Source: Coriaria nepalensis
Lineage: Eukaryota; Streptophyta; Magnoliopsida; Cucurbitales; Coriariaceae
DNA length: 64,000 nt
Assembly (NCBI GenBank): GCA_027186245.1
Contig: CP114482.1
Span: forward strand, 24,013,209 to 24,077,208
Direction of reading: 5' to 3'
The translations under genes were made by a program, and so were the position numbers. The notes beneath the pieces are model-generated. The model worked only from the letters and a program-made list of their open reading frames with translations, did no database searches and was not told the DNA's origin. Numbering within the stretch: position 1 is the stretch's first letter; every line of letters begins with the position of its first letter. This document shows, in pieces, positions 38,125 through 49,727 of the stretch.

Positions 38125-41100
38125 GTGCGAAAAAATAGAATTTTTTCGACTTACTTTTAATTGATTTAATGACTAGAGAAGACTCAATGATATGATTTTA
38201 AGGCTAAACAAACGCATAATTGCGTTCAATAGATCAATTGGATGCTTCACACAAAAGTTGTGTTTGAAATGCGAAAATAGAATCTGTTTGAATTGATTTC
38301 GTATGATTTATTGACTAAAAGTGACACAATGACATGATTTTAAGGCTATACAAATGCATAGTTGCCTTCAAAATATCCATTGCAAATTATGCACGAAAGT
38401 CGTGGTTGAAGTGCGAAAATATATTTCGTTCGAATTGCTTTGAAGTGATTTAATTACTAGAAGAGACTCAATGACATGATTTGAAGGCTAAACAATGGGT
38501 AATTTACTTGAATAGATCAATCGCAAGTTATGCACAAAAGTCTCGTTTAAAGAGCCAAAATAGAATTCGTTCGAATTGCTTTCAAATGATTTGATGACAA
38601 CAAGAGACTCAATGACATGATTTTAAGGCTAAAAAGATGCATATTTTCCTTCAATGGTTGAATTGGAAGTTCTGAACGAAAGTCGTGTTTGAAGTGCGAA
38701 AAAATAGAATTTTTTTGACTTACTTTTAATTAATTTAATGATTAGAGATGACTCAATGATATGATTTTAAGGCTAAACAAACGCATAATTGCCTTTAATA
38801 GATCAATTGGATGCTTTGCACAAGAGTTGTGTTTGAAATGCGAAAATAGAATTTGTTTGAATTGATTTCGTATGATTTATTGAGTAAAAGTGGCCCAATG
38901 ACCTGATTTTAAGGCTATACAAATGCATAGTTGCCATCAAAATATCCATTGCAAATTATGCATGAAAGTCGTGGTTGAAGTGCGAAAATAGATTTTGTTT
39001 GAATTGCTTTGAAGTGATTTAATTATTAGAAAAGACTCAATGACATGATTTCAAGGCTAAACAATGGGTAATTTACTTGAATAGATCAATCGCAAGTTAT
39101 GCACAAAAGTCTCGTTTAAAGAGTGAAAACAGAATTCGATCGAATTGCTTTCAAATTATTTGATGACGACAAGAGACTCAATGACATGATTTTAAGGCTA
39201 AAAAGATGCATAGTTGCCTTCAATGGTTGAATTGGAAGTTCGGAACGAAAGTTGTGTTTGACGTGCGAAAAAATAGAATTTTTTCGACTTACTTTTAATT
39301 GATTTAATGACTAGATATGACTCAATGATATGATTTTAAGGCTAAACAAACGCATAATTGCCTTTAATAGATCAATTGGATGCTTTGCACAAGAGTTGTG
39401 TTTGAAATGCGAAAATAGAATTTATTTGAATTGATTTCGTATGATTTATTGACTAACAGTGGCTCAATGACCTGATTTTAAGGCTATACAAATGCATAGT
39501 TGCCATCAAAATATCTATTGCAAATTATGCATGAAAGTCGTGGTTGAAGTGCGAAAATAGATTTCGTTTGAATTGCTTTGAAGTGATTTAATTATTAGAA
39601 AAGACTCAATGACATGATTTCAAGGCAAAACAATGGGTAATTTACTTGAATAGATCAATCGCAAGTTATGCACAAAAGTCTCGTTTAAAGAGCAAAAATA
39701 GAATTCGTTCAAATTGCTTTCAAATGATTTGATGACCACAAGAGACTCAATGACATGATTTTAAGGCTAACAAGATGCATAGTTGCCTTCAATGGTTGAA
39801 TTGGAAGTTCTGAACGAAAGTCGTGTTTGAAGTGCGAAAAAGTAGAATTCTTTCGACTTACTTTTAATTGATTTAATGACTAGAGAAATCTAAATAACAT
39901 GATTTTAAGGCTAAACAAACGCATAATTGCCTTCAATAGATCAATTGCATGTTTTGCACAAAAGTTGTGTTTGAAATGCGAAAATAGAATTTGTTTGAAT
40001 TGATTTCGTATGATTTATTGACTCAAAGTGGCTCAATGACATGATTTTAAGGCTATAGAAATGCATAGTTGCCTTTAAAAGATCCATTGCAAATTATGCA
40101 CGAAAGTCGTGTTTCAGGTGCGAAAATAGATTTCGTTGGAATTGCTTTGAAGTGATTTAATTACTAGAAGAGACACAATGACATGATTTCAAGGCTAAAG
40201 AATGGGTAATTTGCTTGAATAGATCAATCGCAAGTTATGCACAAAAGTCTCGTTTAAAGGGTGAAAACAGAATTCGTTCGAATTGCTTTCAAATGATTTG
40301 ATGACAACAAGAGACTCAATGACATGATTTTAAGGCTAAAAAGATGCATAGTTGCCTTCAATGGTTGAATTGGAAGTTCTGAACGAAAGTCGTGTTTGAA
40401 GTGCGAAAAAATAGAATTTTTTTGACTTACTTTTAATTGATTTAATGACTAGAGATGACTCAAGGATATGATTTTAAGGCTAAACAAACGCGTAATTGCC
40501 TTTAATAGATCAATTGGATGCTTTGCACAAAAGTTGTGTTTGAAATCCGAAAATAGAATTTGTTTGAATTTATTTCGTATGATTTATTGACTCAAAGTGG
40601 CTCAATGACATGATTTTAAGGCTATAGAAATGCATAGCTGCCTTCAAAAGATCCATTGCAAATTATGCACGAAAGTCGTGGTTCAAGTGCAAAAATAGAT
40701 TTCGTTCGAATTGCTTTGAAGTGATTTAATTACTAGAAGAGACTCAATGGCATGATTTCAAGGCTAAAGAATAGGTAATTTACTTGAATAGATCAATCGC
40801 AAGTTATGCACAAAAGTGTCGTTTAAAGGGTGAAAACAGAATTCGTTCGAATTGCTTTCAAATGATTTGATGACAACAAGAGACTCAATGACATGATTTT
40901 AAGGCCAAAAAGATGCATAGTTGCCTTCAATGGTTGAATTGGAAGTTCTGAACGAAAGTCGTGTTTGAAGTGCGAAAAAATAGAATTTTTTTGACTTACT
41001 TTTAATTGATTTAATGACTAGAGATGACTCAAGGATATGATTTTAAGGCTAAACAAACGCGTAATTGCCTTTAATAGATCAATTGGATGCTTTGCACAAA

Positions 41101-42107
41101 AGTTGTGTTTGAAATCCGAAAATAGAATTTGTTTGAATTTATTTCGTATGATTTATTGACTCAAAGTGGTTCAATGACATGATTTTAAGGCTATAGAAAT
41201 GCATAGCTGCCTTCAAAAGATCCATTGCAAATTATGCACGAAAGTCGTGGTTCAAGTGCAAAAATAGATTTCGTTCGAATTGCTTTGAAGTGATTTAATT
41301 ACTAGAAGAGACTCAATGGCATGATTTCAAGGCTAAACAATGGGTAATTTACTTGAATAGATCAATCGCAAGTTATGCACAAAAGTCTCGTTTAAAGAGC
41401 GAAAACAGAATTCGTTCGAATTGCTTTCAAATGATTTGATGACAACAAGAGACTCAATGACATGATTTTAAGGCTAAAAAGATGCATAGTTGCCTTCAAT
41501 GGTTGAATTGGAAGTTCTGAACGAAAGTCGTGTTTGATGTGCGAAAAAATAGAATTTTTTCGACTTACTTTTAATTGATTTAATGACTGGAGAAGACTCA
41601 ATGATATGATTTTAAGGCTAAACAAACGCATAATTGCGTTCAATAGATCAATTGGATGCTTTGCACAAAAGTTGTGTTTGAAATGCGAAAAAAGAATCTG
41701 TTTGAATTGATTTCGTATGATTTATTGACTAAAAGTGGCACAATGACCAGATTTTAAGGCTATAAAAATGCATAGTTGCCTTCAAAATATCCATTGCAAA
41801 TTATGCATGAAAGTCGTCATTGAAATGCGAAAATAGATTTCGTTCGAATTGCTTTGAAGTGATTTAATTACTAGAAGAGACTCAATGACATGATTTCAAG
41901 GTTAAACAATGGGTAATTTACTTGAGTAGATCAATCGCAAGTTATGCACAAAAGTCTCGCTTAAAGAGCGAAAATAGAATTCGTCCGAATTGCTTTCAAA
42001 TGAGTTGATGACAACAAGAGACTCAATGACATGATTTTAAGGCTAAAAAGATGCATAGTTGCCTTCAATGGTTGAATTGGAAGTTCTGAACGAAAGTCGT
42101 GTTTGAA
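38125..42107 (+). repeat. Six-unit super-repeat, copy 2, expanded to seven units
   Basis: Units 68-74. The order follows copy 1 but unit 72 is present twice (units 72 and 73), so this copy is 3,983 bp (7 x 569). Unit 74 then matches unit 67 (gcgaaaaaagaatctg and gcacaatgaccag). It is a visible step of array growth by one tetramer. Confidence 0.87.
40401..41538 (+). repeat. Single-tetramer tandem duplication (units 72 and 73)
   Basis: Two consecutive 569-bp units (40,401-40,969 and 40,970-41,538) share gaaatccgaaaatag, gaatttatttcg, acgcgtaattgcc, caaggatatg and tagctgccttc. The first two marks are absent from the parent-like unit 66. By eye they differ at only a handful of positions (for example gaataggtaat versus caatgggtaat in C), so the duplication appears recent. 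Confidence 0.88.
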
Positions 42108-43245
42108 GTGCGAAAAAATAGAATTTTTTCGACTTACTTTTAATTGATTTAATGACTAGAGAAGACTCAATGATATGATTTTAAGGCTAAACAAACGCAT
42201 AATTGCGTTCAATAGATCAATTGGATGCTTTGCACAAAGGTTGTGTTTGAAATGCGAAAATAGAATCTGTTTGAATTGATTTCGTATGATTTATTGACTA
42301 AAAGTGACACAATGACATGATTTTAAGGCTATACAAATGCATAGTTGCCTTCAAAATATCCATTGCAAATTATGCACGAAAGTCGTGGTTGAAGTGCGAA
42401 AATATATTTCGTTCGAATTGCTTTGAAGTGATTTAATTACTAGAAGGGACTCAATGACATGATTTGAAGGCTAAACAATGGGTAATTTACTTGAATAGAT
42501 CAATCGCAAGTTATGCACAAAAGTCTCGTTTAAAGAGCCAAAATAGAATTCGTTCGAATTGCTTTCAAATGATTTGATGACAACAAGAGACTCAATGACA
42601 TGATTTTAAGGCTAAAAAGATGCATATTTGCCTTCAATGGTTGAATTGGAAGTTCTGAACGAAAGTCGTGTTTGAAGTGCGAAAAAATAGAATTTTTTTG
42701 ACTTACTTTTAATTAATTTAATGATTAGAGATGACTCAATGATATGATTTTAAGGCTAAACAAACGCATAATTGCCTTTAATAGATCAATTGGATGCTTT
42801 GCACAAGAGTTGTGTTTGAAATGCGAAAATAGAATTTGTTTGAATTGATTTCGTATGATTTATTGAGTAAAAGTGGCCCAATGACCTGATTTTAAGGCTA
42901 TACAAATGCGAAGGTGCCATCAAAATATCCATTGCAAATTATGCATGAAAGTCATGGTTGAAGTGCGAAAATAGATTTCGTTTGAATTGCTTTGAAGTGA
43001 TTTAATTATTAGAAAAGACTCAATGACATGATTTCAAGGCTAAACAATGGGTAATTTACTTGAATAGATCAATCGCAAGTTATGCACAAAAGTCTCGTTT
43101 AAAGAGTGAAAACAGAATTCGTTCGAATTGCTTTCAAATGATTTGATGAGAACAAGAGACTCAATGACATGATTTTAAGGCTAAAAAGATGCATAGTTGC
43201 CTTCAATGGTTGAATGGGAAGTTCTGAACGAAAGTCGTGTTTGAA
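42108..43245 (+). repeat. Six-unit super-repeat, truncated copy 3 (two units)
   Basis: Units 75-76 match units 62-63 and 68-69 (gtgacacaatgacatg, aaaatatatttcg, gatgcatatttgcc, attagagatg, gtggcccaatg). Unit 77 breaks the pattern, so only the first two units of the block are present. Private changes such as aatgcgaaggtgcc near 42,907 mark this copy. Confidence 0.82.
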
Positions 43246-43814
43246 GTGCGAAAAAATAGAATCTTTTTGACTTACTTTTAATTAATTTAATGATTAGAGA
43301 TGACTCAATGATATGATTTTAAGGCTAAACAAACGCATAATTGCCTTTAATAGATCAATTGGATGCTTTGCACAAGAGTTGTGTTTGAAATGCGAAAATA
43401 GAAGTTGTTTGAATTGATTTCGTATGATTTATTGAGTAAAAGTGCCTCAATGACCTGATTTTAAGGCTATACAAATGCATAGTTGCCATCAAAATATCCA
43501 TTGCAAATTATGCATGAAAGTCGTGGTTGAAGTGCGAAAATAGATTTCGTTTGAATTGCTTTGAAGTGATTTAATTATTAGAAAAGACTCAATGACATGA
43601 TTTCAAGGCTAAACAATGGGTAATTTACCTGAATAGATCAATCGCAAGTTTTGCACAAAAGTCTCGTTTAAAGAGCGAAAATAGAATTCGTTCGAATTGC
43701 TTTGAAATGATTTGTTGACAACACGAGACTCAATGACATGATTTTAAGGCTAAAACGATGCATAGTTGCCTTCAATGGTTGAATTGGAAGTTCTGAACGA
43801 AAGTCGTGTTTTAA
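43246..43814 (+). repeat. Array 1, unit 77
   Basis: Single unit with the attagagatg A-type and the gagtaaaagtgcctc B-type, closest by eye to unit 59 (33,003). It carries private changes agaatctttttgac at its start and gttttgcac, gttgacaacacgag and taaaacgatgc in C and D. It separates the super-repeat sector from the diverged edge units. Confidence 0.7.
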
Positions 43815-45537
43815 GTGCGAAAAAGTTGAATTCTTTCGACTTACTTTGAATTGATTTAATGACTAGAGAAGACTCAATGACATGATTTTAAGGCTAAACA
43901 AACGCATAATTGCGTTCAATAGATCAATTGCATGTTTTGCACAAAAGTTGTGTTTGAAATGCGAAAATAGAATTTGTTTGAATAGATTTCGTATGATTTA
44001 TTGACTAATAGTGACTCAATGACATGATTTTGAGGCTAGACAAATGCATAGCTGCCCTCAAAAGATCTATTGCAAATTATGCATGAAAGTCGTGGTTGAA
44101 GTGCAAAAATAGATTTCATTCGAATTGCTTTGAAGTGATTTAATTACTAGAAGAGACTCAGTGACATGATTTCAAGGCTAAACAATGGGTAATTTACTTG
44201 AATAGATCAATCACAAGTTACGCACAAAAGTCTCGTTTAAATAGCGAAAATAGGATTGTTTCGAATTGCTTTCAAATGATTTGATAACTACAAGAGACTC
44301 AATGACATGATTTTAAGGCTAAAAAGATGCATAGTTGCCTTCAATGGTTGAATTGGAAGTTCTGAACGAAAGTCGTATTTGAAGTGCAAAAAAATAGAAT
44401 TCTTTCGACTTACTTTTAATTGATTTAATGACTAGAGAAGACGCAATGACATGATTTTAAGGCTAAACAAACGCGTAATTGCCTTCAATAGACCAATTGC
44501 ATGTTTTGCACAAAAGTTGTGTTTGAAATGCGAAAATAGAATTTGTTTGAATTGATTTCGTATGATTTATTGACTAATAGTGACTCAATGACATGATTTT
44601 AAGGCTATGCAAATGCATAGCTGCCCTCAAAATATCTATTGCAAATTTTGTATGAAAGTCGTGGTTGAAGTGCAAAAATAGATTTCATTCGAATTGCTTT
44701 GAAGTGATTTAATTACTAGAAGAGACTCAATGACATGATTTCAAGGCTAAACAATGGGTAATTTACTTGAATAGATCAATCGCAAGTTACTCACAAAAGT
44801 CTCGTTTAAATAGCGAAAATAGGATTGTTTCGAATTACTTTCAAATGATTTGATGACTACAAGAGGCTCAATGACATGATTTTAAGGCTAAGAAGATGCA
44901 TAGTTGCCTTCAATGGTTGAATTGGAAGTTCTGAACGAAAGTCATATTTGAAGTGCAAAAAAATAGAATTTTTTCGACTTACTTTTAATTGATTTAATGA
45001 CTAGAGAAGACGCAATGACATGATTTTAAGGCTAAACGAAAGCATAATTGCCTTCAATAGACCAATTGCATGTTTTGCACAAAAGTTGTGTTCGAAATGC
45101 GAAAATAGAATTTGTTTGAATTGATTTCGTATGATTTATTGACTAATAGTGACTCAATGACACGATTTTAAGGCTATACAAATGCATAGCTACCCTCAAA
45201 AGATCTATTGCAAATTATGCATGAAAGTCGTGGTTGAAGTGCAAAAATAGATTTCATTCGAATTGCTTTGAAGTGATTTAATTACTAGAAGAGACTCAAT
45301 GACATGATTTCAAGGCTAAACAATGGGTAATTTACTTGAATAGATCAATCGTAAGTTATGCACAAAAGTCTCGTTTAACGAGCGAAAATAGAATTCGTTT
45401 GAATTGCTTTCAAATGATTTGATGACAACAAGAGACTTAATGACATAATTTTAAGGCTAGAAAGATGCATAGCTGCCTTCAATGGTTGAATTGGAAGTTC
45501 TGAACGAAAGTCGTGTTTGAAGTGCAAAAAAGTAAAA
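43815..45537 (+). repeat. Diverged edge subfamily: last three tetramers of array 1
   Basis: Units 78-80 share variants I do not see elsewhere: gactaatagtgactcaatg and gcatagct(g/a)ccctcaaa with atctattgc in B, gtgcaaaaatagatttcattcg at the B/C boundary, and from unit 79 agacgcaatgac and gaccaattgc in A. The 569-bp spacing is kept. They lie against the junction, as expected for array-edge units that escape homogenisation. Confidence 0.85.
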
Positions 45538-45678
45538 TTCTTTCGACTTACTTTTAATTGATTTAATGACTAGAGAAGACTAAATAACATGATTTTAAGG
45601 CTAAAAAATGCATAGTTGCCATCAATAGGTCAATTGCAAGTTATGCACGAAAGTCGCGTTTTAAATGCAAAAAGAGAA
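45538..45678 (+). repeat. Hybrid A/E monomer at the junction of the two arrays
   Basis: The first ~62 bp of this monomer match array-1 monomer A (ttctttcgacttac start, then agagaagactaaataac and gattttaagg). From about 45,601 it reads as array-2 monomer E (ctaaaaaatgcatagttgcc, then the gcgttttaaatgcaaaaagag end). The ctaaaaaatg block starts at offset 63 from the monomer start here and also at offset 63 in an interior E monomer (49,728 to 49,791). The switch is therefore in perfect register and lies where A and E share gctaaa. This fits a homologous exchange between the two satellite types. An assembly join is a less likely alternative but cannot be excluded from sequence alone. Confidence 0.9.
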
Positions 45679-46427
45679 TTGGTTCGAAGTGCCTTCAAAC
45701 AATTTAATGATTGAAAAGACTGAGTGATATGCTTTTGAATGCTAAAATAATGCATTGTGGTATTCAATAGACTAATTACAAGTTATGTAAGAAAATAATG
45801 TTTGAAGGGCGAAAATAGAATTCGTTCGAATTAATTTAGAATGATTTAATGACTAAAAGAGACTCAATGACATGACTTTAAGGCTAAACAAATGCATTGT
45901 TGCCTTCAATAGATCAACTACAAGTTACGCACGAAAGTCATGTTTAAAGGCAGAATTTCGTTCGAAGTGATTTAGAATGATTTACTGACTAAAAGAGACG
46001 CAAAAATATGACTTGAACGCTTAAAAAGGCATAGTTGCCATCAATAGATCAATTGCAAGTTATGCACGAAAATCGCGTTTTTAATGCAAAAAGAGAATTG
46101 GTTCGAAGTGCCTTCAAACAATTTAACGATTGAAAAGACTAAGTCATATGCTTTTTAATGCTAAAATAATGCATTGTGGTATTCAATAGATTAATTACAA
46201 GTTATGTAAGAAAATAATGTTTGAAGGGCGAAAATAGAATTCGTTCGAATTAATTTAGAATGATTTAATGACTAAAAGAGACTCAATGACATGACTTTAA
46301 GGCTAAACAAATGCATTGTTGCCTTCAATAGATCAACTGCAAGTTACGCACGAAAGTCATGTTTAAAGGCCGAATTTCGTTCGAAGTGATTTAGAATGAT
46401 TTACTGACTAAAAGAGACGCAAAAATA

Positions 46428-46850
46428 TGACTTGAACGCTTAAAAAGGCATAGTTGCCATCAATAGATCAATTGCAAGTTATGCACGAAAGTCGCGTTTT
46501 AAACGCAAAAAGAGAATTGGTTCGAAGTGCCTTCAAACAATTTAACGATTGAAAAGACTGAGTCATATGCTTTTTAATGCTAAAATAATGCATTGTTGTC
46601 TTCAATAGATTAATTACAAGTTATGTAAGAAAATAATATTTGAAGGGCGAAAATAGAATTCGTTCGAACTAATTTAGAATGATTTAATGACTAGAAGAGA
46701 CTCGGTGACATGAATTTAAGGCTAAAGAAATACATTGTTTCCTATAATAGATCAATTGCAAGTTATGCACGAAAGTCATGTTTAAATGCCGAATTTCATA
46801 CGAAGTGATTTAGAATGATTTACTGACTAAAAGAGACGCAAAAATATGAC
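46428..46850 (+). repeat. Trimer type repeated 15,503 bp away
   Basis: Trimer k=2 carries caatttaacgattgaaaag with gagtcatatgctttt in F, gactcggtgacatgaattt, cctataatagatcaattg and atgccgaatttcatacg in G. The same linked combination recurs at k=39 (caatttaacg at 46,538 and 62,041). The separation is 15,503 bp, 37 x 419. Limits given are approximate. Confidence 0.8.
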
Positions 46851-49170
46851 TTGAACGCTAAAAAATGCATAGTTGCGATCAATAGATCAATTGCAAGTTA
46901 TGCACGAAAGTCGCGTTTTAAATGCAAAAAGAGAATTGGTTCGAAGTGCCTTCAAACAATTTAATGATTGAAAAGACTGAGTGATATGCTTTTTAAAGCT
47001 AAAATAATGCATTGTTGTCTTCAATAGATTAATTACAAGTTATGTAAGAAAATAATGTTTCAAGGGCGAAAATAGAATTCGTTCGAATTAATTTAGAATG
47101 ATTTAAAGACTAAAAGAGACTCAATGACATGACTTTAAGGCTAAACAAATGCATTGTTGCCTTCAATATATCAACTGCAAGTTACGCACGAAAGTCATGT
47201 TTAATGGCCGAATTTCGTTCGAAGTGATTTAGAATGATTTACTGACTAAAAGAGACGCAAAAATATGACTTGAACGCTAAAAAATGCGTAGTTGCCATCA
47301 ATAGATCAATTGCAAGTTATGCACGAAAGTCGCGTTTTAAATGCAAAAAGAGAATTAGTTCGAGGTGCCTTCAAACAATTTAATGATTGAAAAGACGGAG
47401 TGATATGCTTTTTAATGCTAAAATAATGCATTGTTGTCTTCAATAGATTAATTACAAGTTATGTAAGAAAATAATATTTGAAGGGCGAAAATAGAATTCG
47501 TTAGAACTAATTTAGAATGATTTAATAACTAGAAGAGACTCGGTGACGTGAATTTAAGGCTAAAGAAATGCATTGTTGCCTATAATAGATCAATTGCAAG
47601 TTATGCACGAAAGTCATGTTTAAATGCCGAATTTCATACGAAGTGATTTAGAATGATTTACTGACTAAAAGAGACGCAAAAATATGACTTGAACGCTAAA
47701 AAATGCATGGTTGCCATCAATAGATCAATTGCAAGTTATGCACGAAAGTCGCTTTTTAAATGCAAAAAGAGAATTGGTTCGAAGTGCCTTCAAACAATTT
47801 AATGATTGAAAAGACTGAGTGATATGCTTTTTAATGCTAAAATAATGCATTGTTGTCTTCAATAGATTAATTACAAGTCATGTAAGAAAATAATGTTTGA
47901 AGGGCGAAAATAGAATTCGTTCGAATTAATTTAGAATGATTTAATGACTAAAAGAGACTCAATGACATGACTTTAAGGCTAAACAAATGCATTGTTGCCT
48001 TCAATAGATCAACTGCAAGTTACGCACGAAAGTCATGTTTAATGGCCGAATTTCGTTCGAAGTGATTTAGAATGATTTACTGACTAAAAGAGACGCAAAA
48101 ATATGACTTGAACGCTAAAAAATGCATAGTTGCCATCAATAGATCAATTGCAAGTTATGAACGAAAGTCGCGTTTTAAATGCAAAAAGAGAATTGGTTCG
48201 AGGTGCCTTCAAACAATTTAATGATTGAAATGACGGAGTGATATGCTTTTTAATGCTAAAATAATGCATTGTTGTCTTCAATAGACTAATTACAAGTTAT
48301 GTAAGAAAATAATATTTGAAGGGCGAAAATAGAATTCGTTAGACCTAATTTAGAATGATTTAATGACTAGAAGAGACTCAGTGACATGAATTTAAGGCGA
48401 AAGAAATGCATTGTTGCCTTCAATAGATCAACTGCAAGTTACGCACGAAAGTCATGTTTAAATGCCGAATTTCATACGAAGTGATTTAGAATGATTTACT
48501 GACTAAAAGAGATGCAAAAATATGGGTTGAACGCTAAAAAATGCATAGTTGCCATCAATAGATCAATTGCAAGTTATGCACGAAAGTTGCGTTTTAAATG
48601 CAAAAGGAGTATTGGTTCGAAGTGCGTTCAAACAATTTAATGATTGAGAAGACTGAGTGATATGCTTTTCAATGCTAAAATAATGCATTGTTGTCTTCAA
48701 TAGATTAATTACAAGTTATGTAAGAAAATAATGTTTGATGGGCGAAAATAGAATTTGTTCGAATTAATTTAGAATGATTTAATGACTAAAAGAGACTCAA
48801 TGACATGACTTTAAGGCTAAAGAAATGCATTGTTTCCTTCAATAGATCAACTGCAAGTTACGCACGAAAGTCATGTTTAAAGTCCGAATTTCGTTCGAAG
48901 TGATTTAGAATGATTTACTGACTAAAAGAGACGCAAAAATATGACTTGAACGCTAAAAAATGAATAGTTGCCATCAATAGATCAATTGCAAGTTATGCAC
49001 GAAAGTCGCGTTTTAAATGCAAAAAGAGTATTGGTTCGAAGTGCGTTCAAACATTTTAATGATTGAGAAGACTGAGTGATATGCTTTCTAATGCTAAAAT
49101 AATGCATTGTTGTCTTCAATAGATTAATTGCAAGTTCCGGAAGAAAATAATGTTTGAAGGGCGACAATAG

Positions 49171-49184
49171 AATTCGTTCGAATT
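49171..49184. other. 14-nt dyad symmetry at a monomer start (representative)
   Basis: Arms aattcg and cgaatt flank tt. The same motif starts many D monomers of array 1 (for example 1,009-1,022) and many G monomers of array 2. A common D variant, aattcgtccgaatt, changes only the spacer and keeps the arms. The motif includes EcoRI (gaattc) and ttcgaa sites, so digestion of such an array should give ladders. Confidence 0.8.
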
Positions 49185-49308
49185 AATTTAGAATGATTTA
49201 ATGATTAAAAAAGACTCAATGACATGACTTTAAGGCTAAACAAATGCATTGTTGCCTTCAATAGATCAACTGCAAGTTACGCACGAAAGTCATGTTTAAA
49301 GTCTGAAT

Positions 49309-49449
49309 TTCGTTCGAAGTGATTTAGAATGATTTACTGACTAAAAGAGACGCAAAAATATGACTTGAACGCTAAAAAATGAATAGTTGCCATCAATAGA
49401 TCAATTGCAAGTTATGCACGAAAGTCGCGTTTTAAATGCAAAAAGAGAA
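49309..49449 (+). repeat. Monomer E (141 bp), representative copy
   Basis: First monomer of the 419-bp trimer. It begins ttcgttcgaagtgatttag and includes ctgactaaaagagacgcaaa and atatgacttgaacgctaaa. Its centre is tagttgccatcaatagatc, and it ends gtcgcgttttaaatgcaaaaagagaa. Two common forms alternate in the array: aaaaaatgaatag and aaaaaaggcatag before gttgcc. Confidence 0.93.
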
Positions 49450-49591
49450 TTGGTTCGAAGTGCGTGCAAACAATTTAATGATTGAGAAGACTGAGTGATA
49501 TGCTTTCTAATGCTAAAATAATGCATTGTTGTCTTCAATAGACTAATTACAAGTTATGTAACAAAATAAAATTTGAAGGGCGAAAATAGAT
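49450..49591 (+). repeat. Monomer F (142 bp), representative copy
   Basis: Second monomer of the trimer. It begins ttggttcgaagtgc and has caaacaatttaatgattga, then gactgagtgatatgctttc. The centre is aaaataatgcattgttgtc, and it ends in gaagggcgaaaatagaa or a close variant. It is the most diverged of the three array-2 monomers from the common family pattern, with ataatgcattgttgtcttc and gtaagaaaataa as private blocks. Confidence 0.93.
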
Positions 49592-49727
49592 TTGGTTCGA
49601 ACTAATTTAGAATGATTTAATGACTAGAAGAGAGTCGGTGACATGCATTTAAGGCTAAACAAATGCATTGTTGCCTTCAATAGATCAACTGCAAGTTACG
49701 CACGAAAGTCATGTTTAAAGTCCGAAT
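49592..49727 (+). repeat. Monomer G (136 bp), representative copy
   Basis: Third and shortest monomer of the trimer. It starts ttcgttcgaa(c/t)taattt and has gactcaatgacatgacttt or gtgacatgaattt, then aatgcattgttgcc, and ends catgtttaaagtccgaa. The usual gcgaaaatagaa end is shortened to ccgaa, which accounts for the 136-bp length. All G copies inspected share this shortening, so it was fixed before the trimer amplified. Confidence 0.93.

Larger units (their letters stand above)
1..45537 (+). repeat. Satellite array 1: 80 tandem copies of a 569-bp tetrameric higher-order repeat
   Basis: A landmark at the D/A monomer boundary (gtgcgaaaaa and variants) falls at 1, 570, 1139, 1708, 2277, 2846, 3415, 3984, 4553, 5122, 5691, 6260 and so on. 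It is still in phase at 31,296 and 35,279, then one base late at 35,849 and 45,522. The period is therefore exactly 569 bp with one net 1-bp insertion in 45.5 kb. Each unit holds four related monomers A-B-C-D that differ from each other much more than corresponding monomers of different units do, which defines a higher-order repeat. No unique sequence, transposon or gene interrupts it. The family is not one I recognise. Centromeric or other heterochromatic location is inference only. The orientation given is simply that of the window. Confidence 0.97.
45679..49308 (+). repeat. Array 2, junction-proximal trimers (k=0-8)
   Basis: These units are more varied than the interior. Early F monomers have attgtggtattcaatag. 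G monomers alternate between an attaattt / actcaatgacatgacttt type and an actaattt / gtgac(a/g)tgaattt type (k=2, 4 and 6 carry the second), giving an approximate 838-bp two-trimer periodicity. G ends tttaaatgccgaatttcatacg in k=2, 4 and 6 but tttaa(a/t)g(g/t)ccgaatttcg in most others. Confidence 0.8.

Noticed and set aside
45500..45700. Assembly artefact at the array junction
   Set aside because: Not fully excluded, but the in-register switch and the gradual change in subfamily on both sides are more natural for recombination than for a misjoin.
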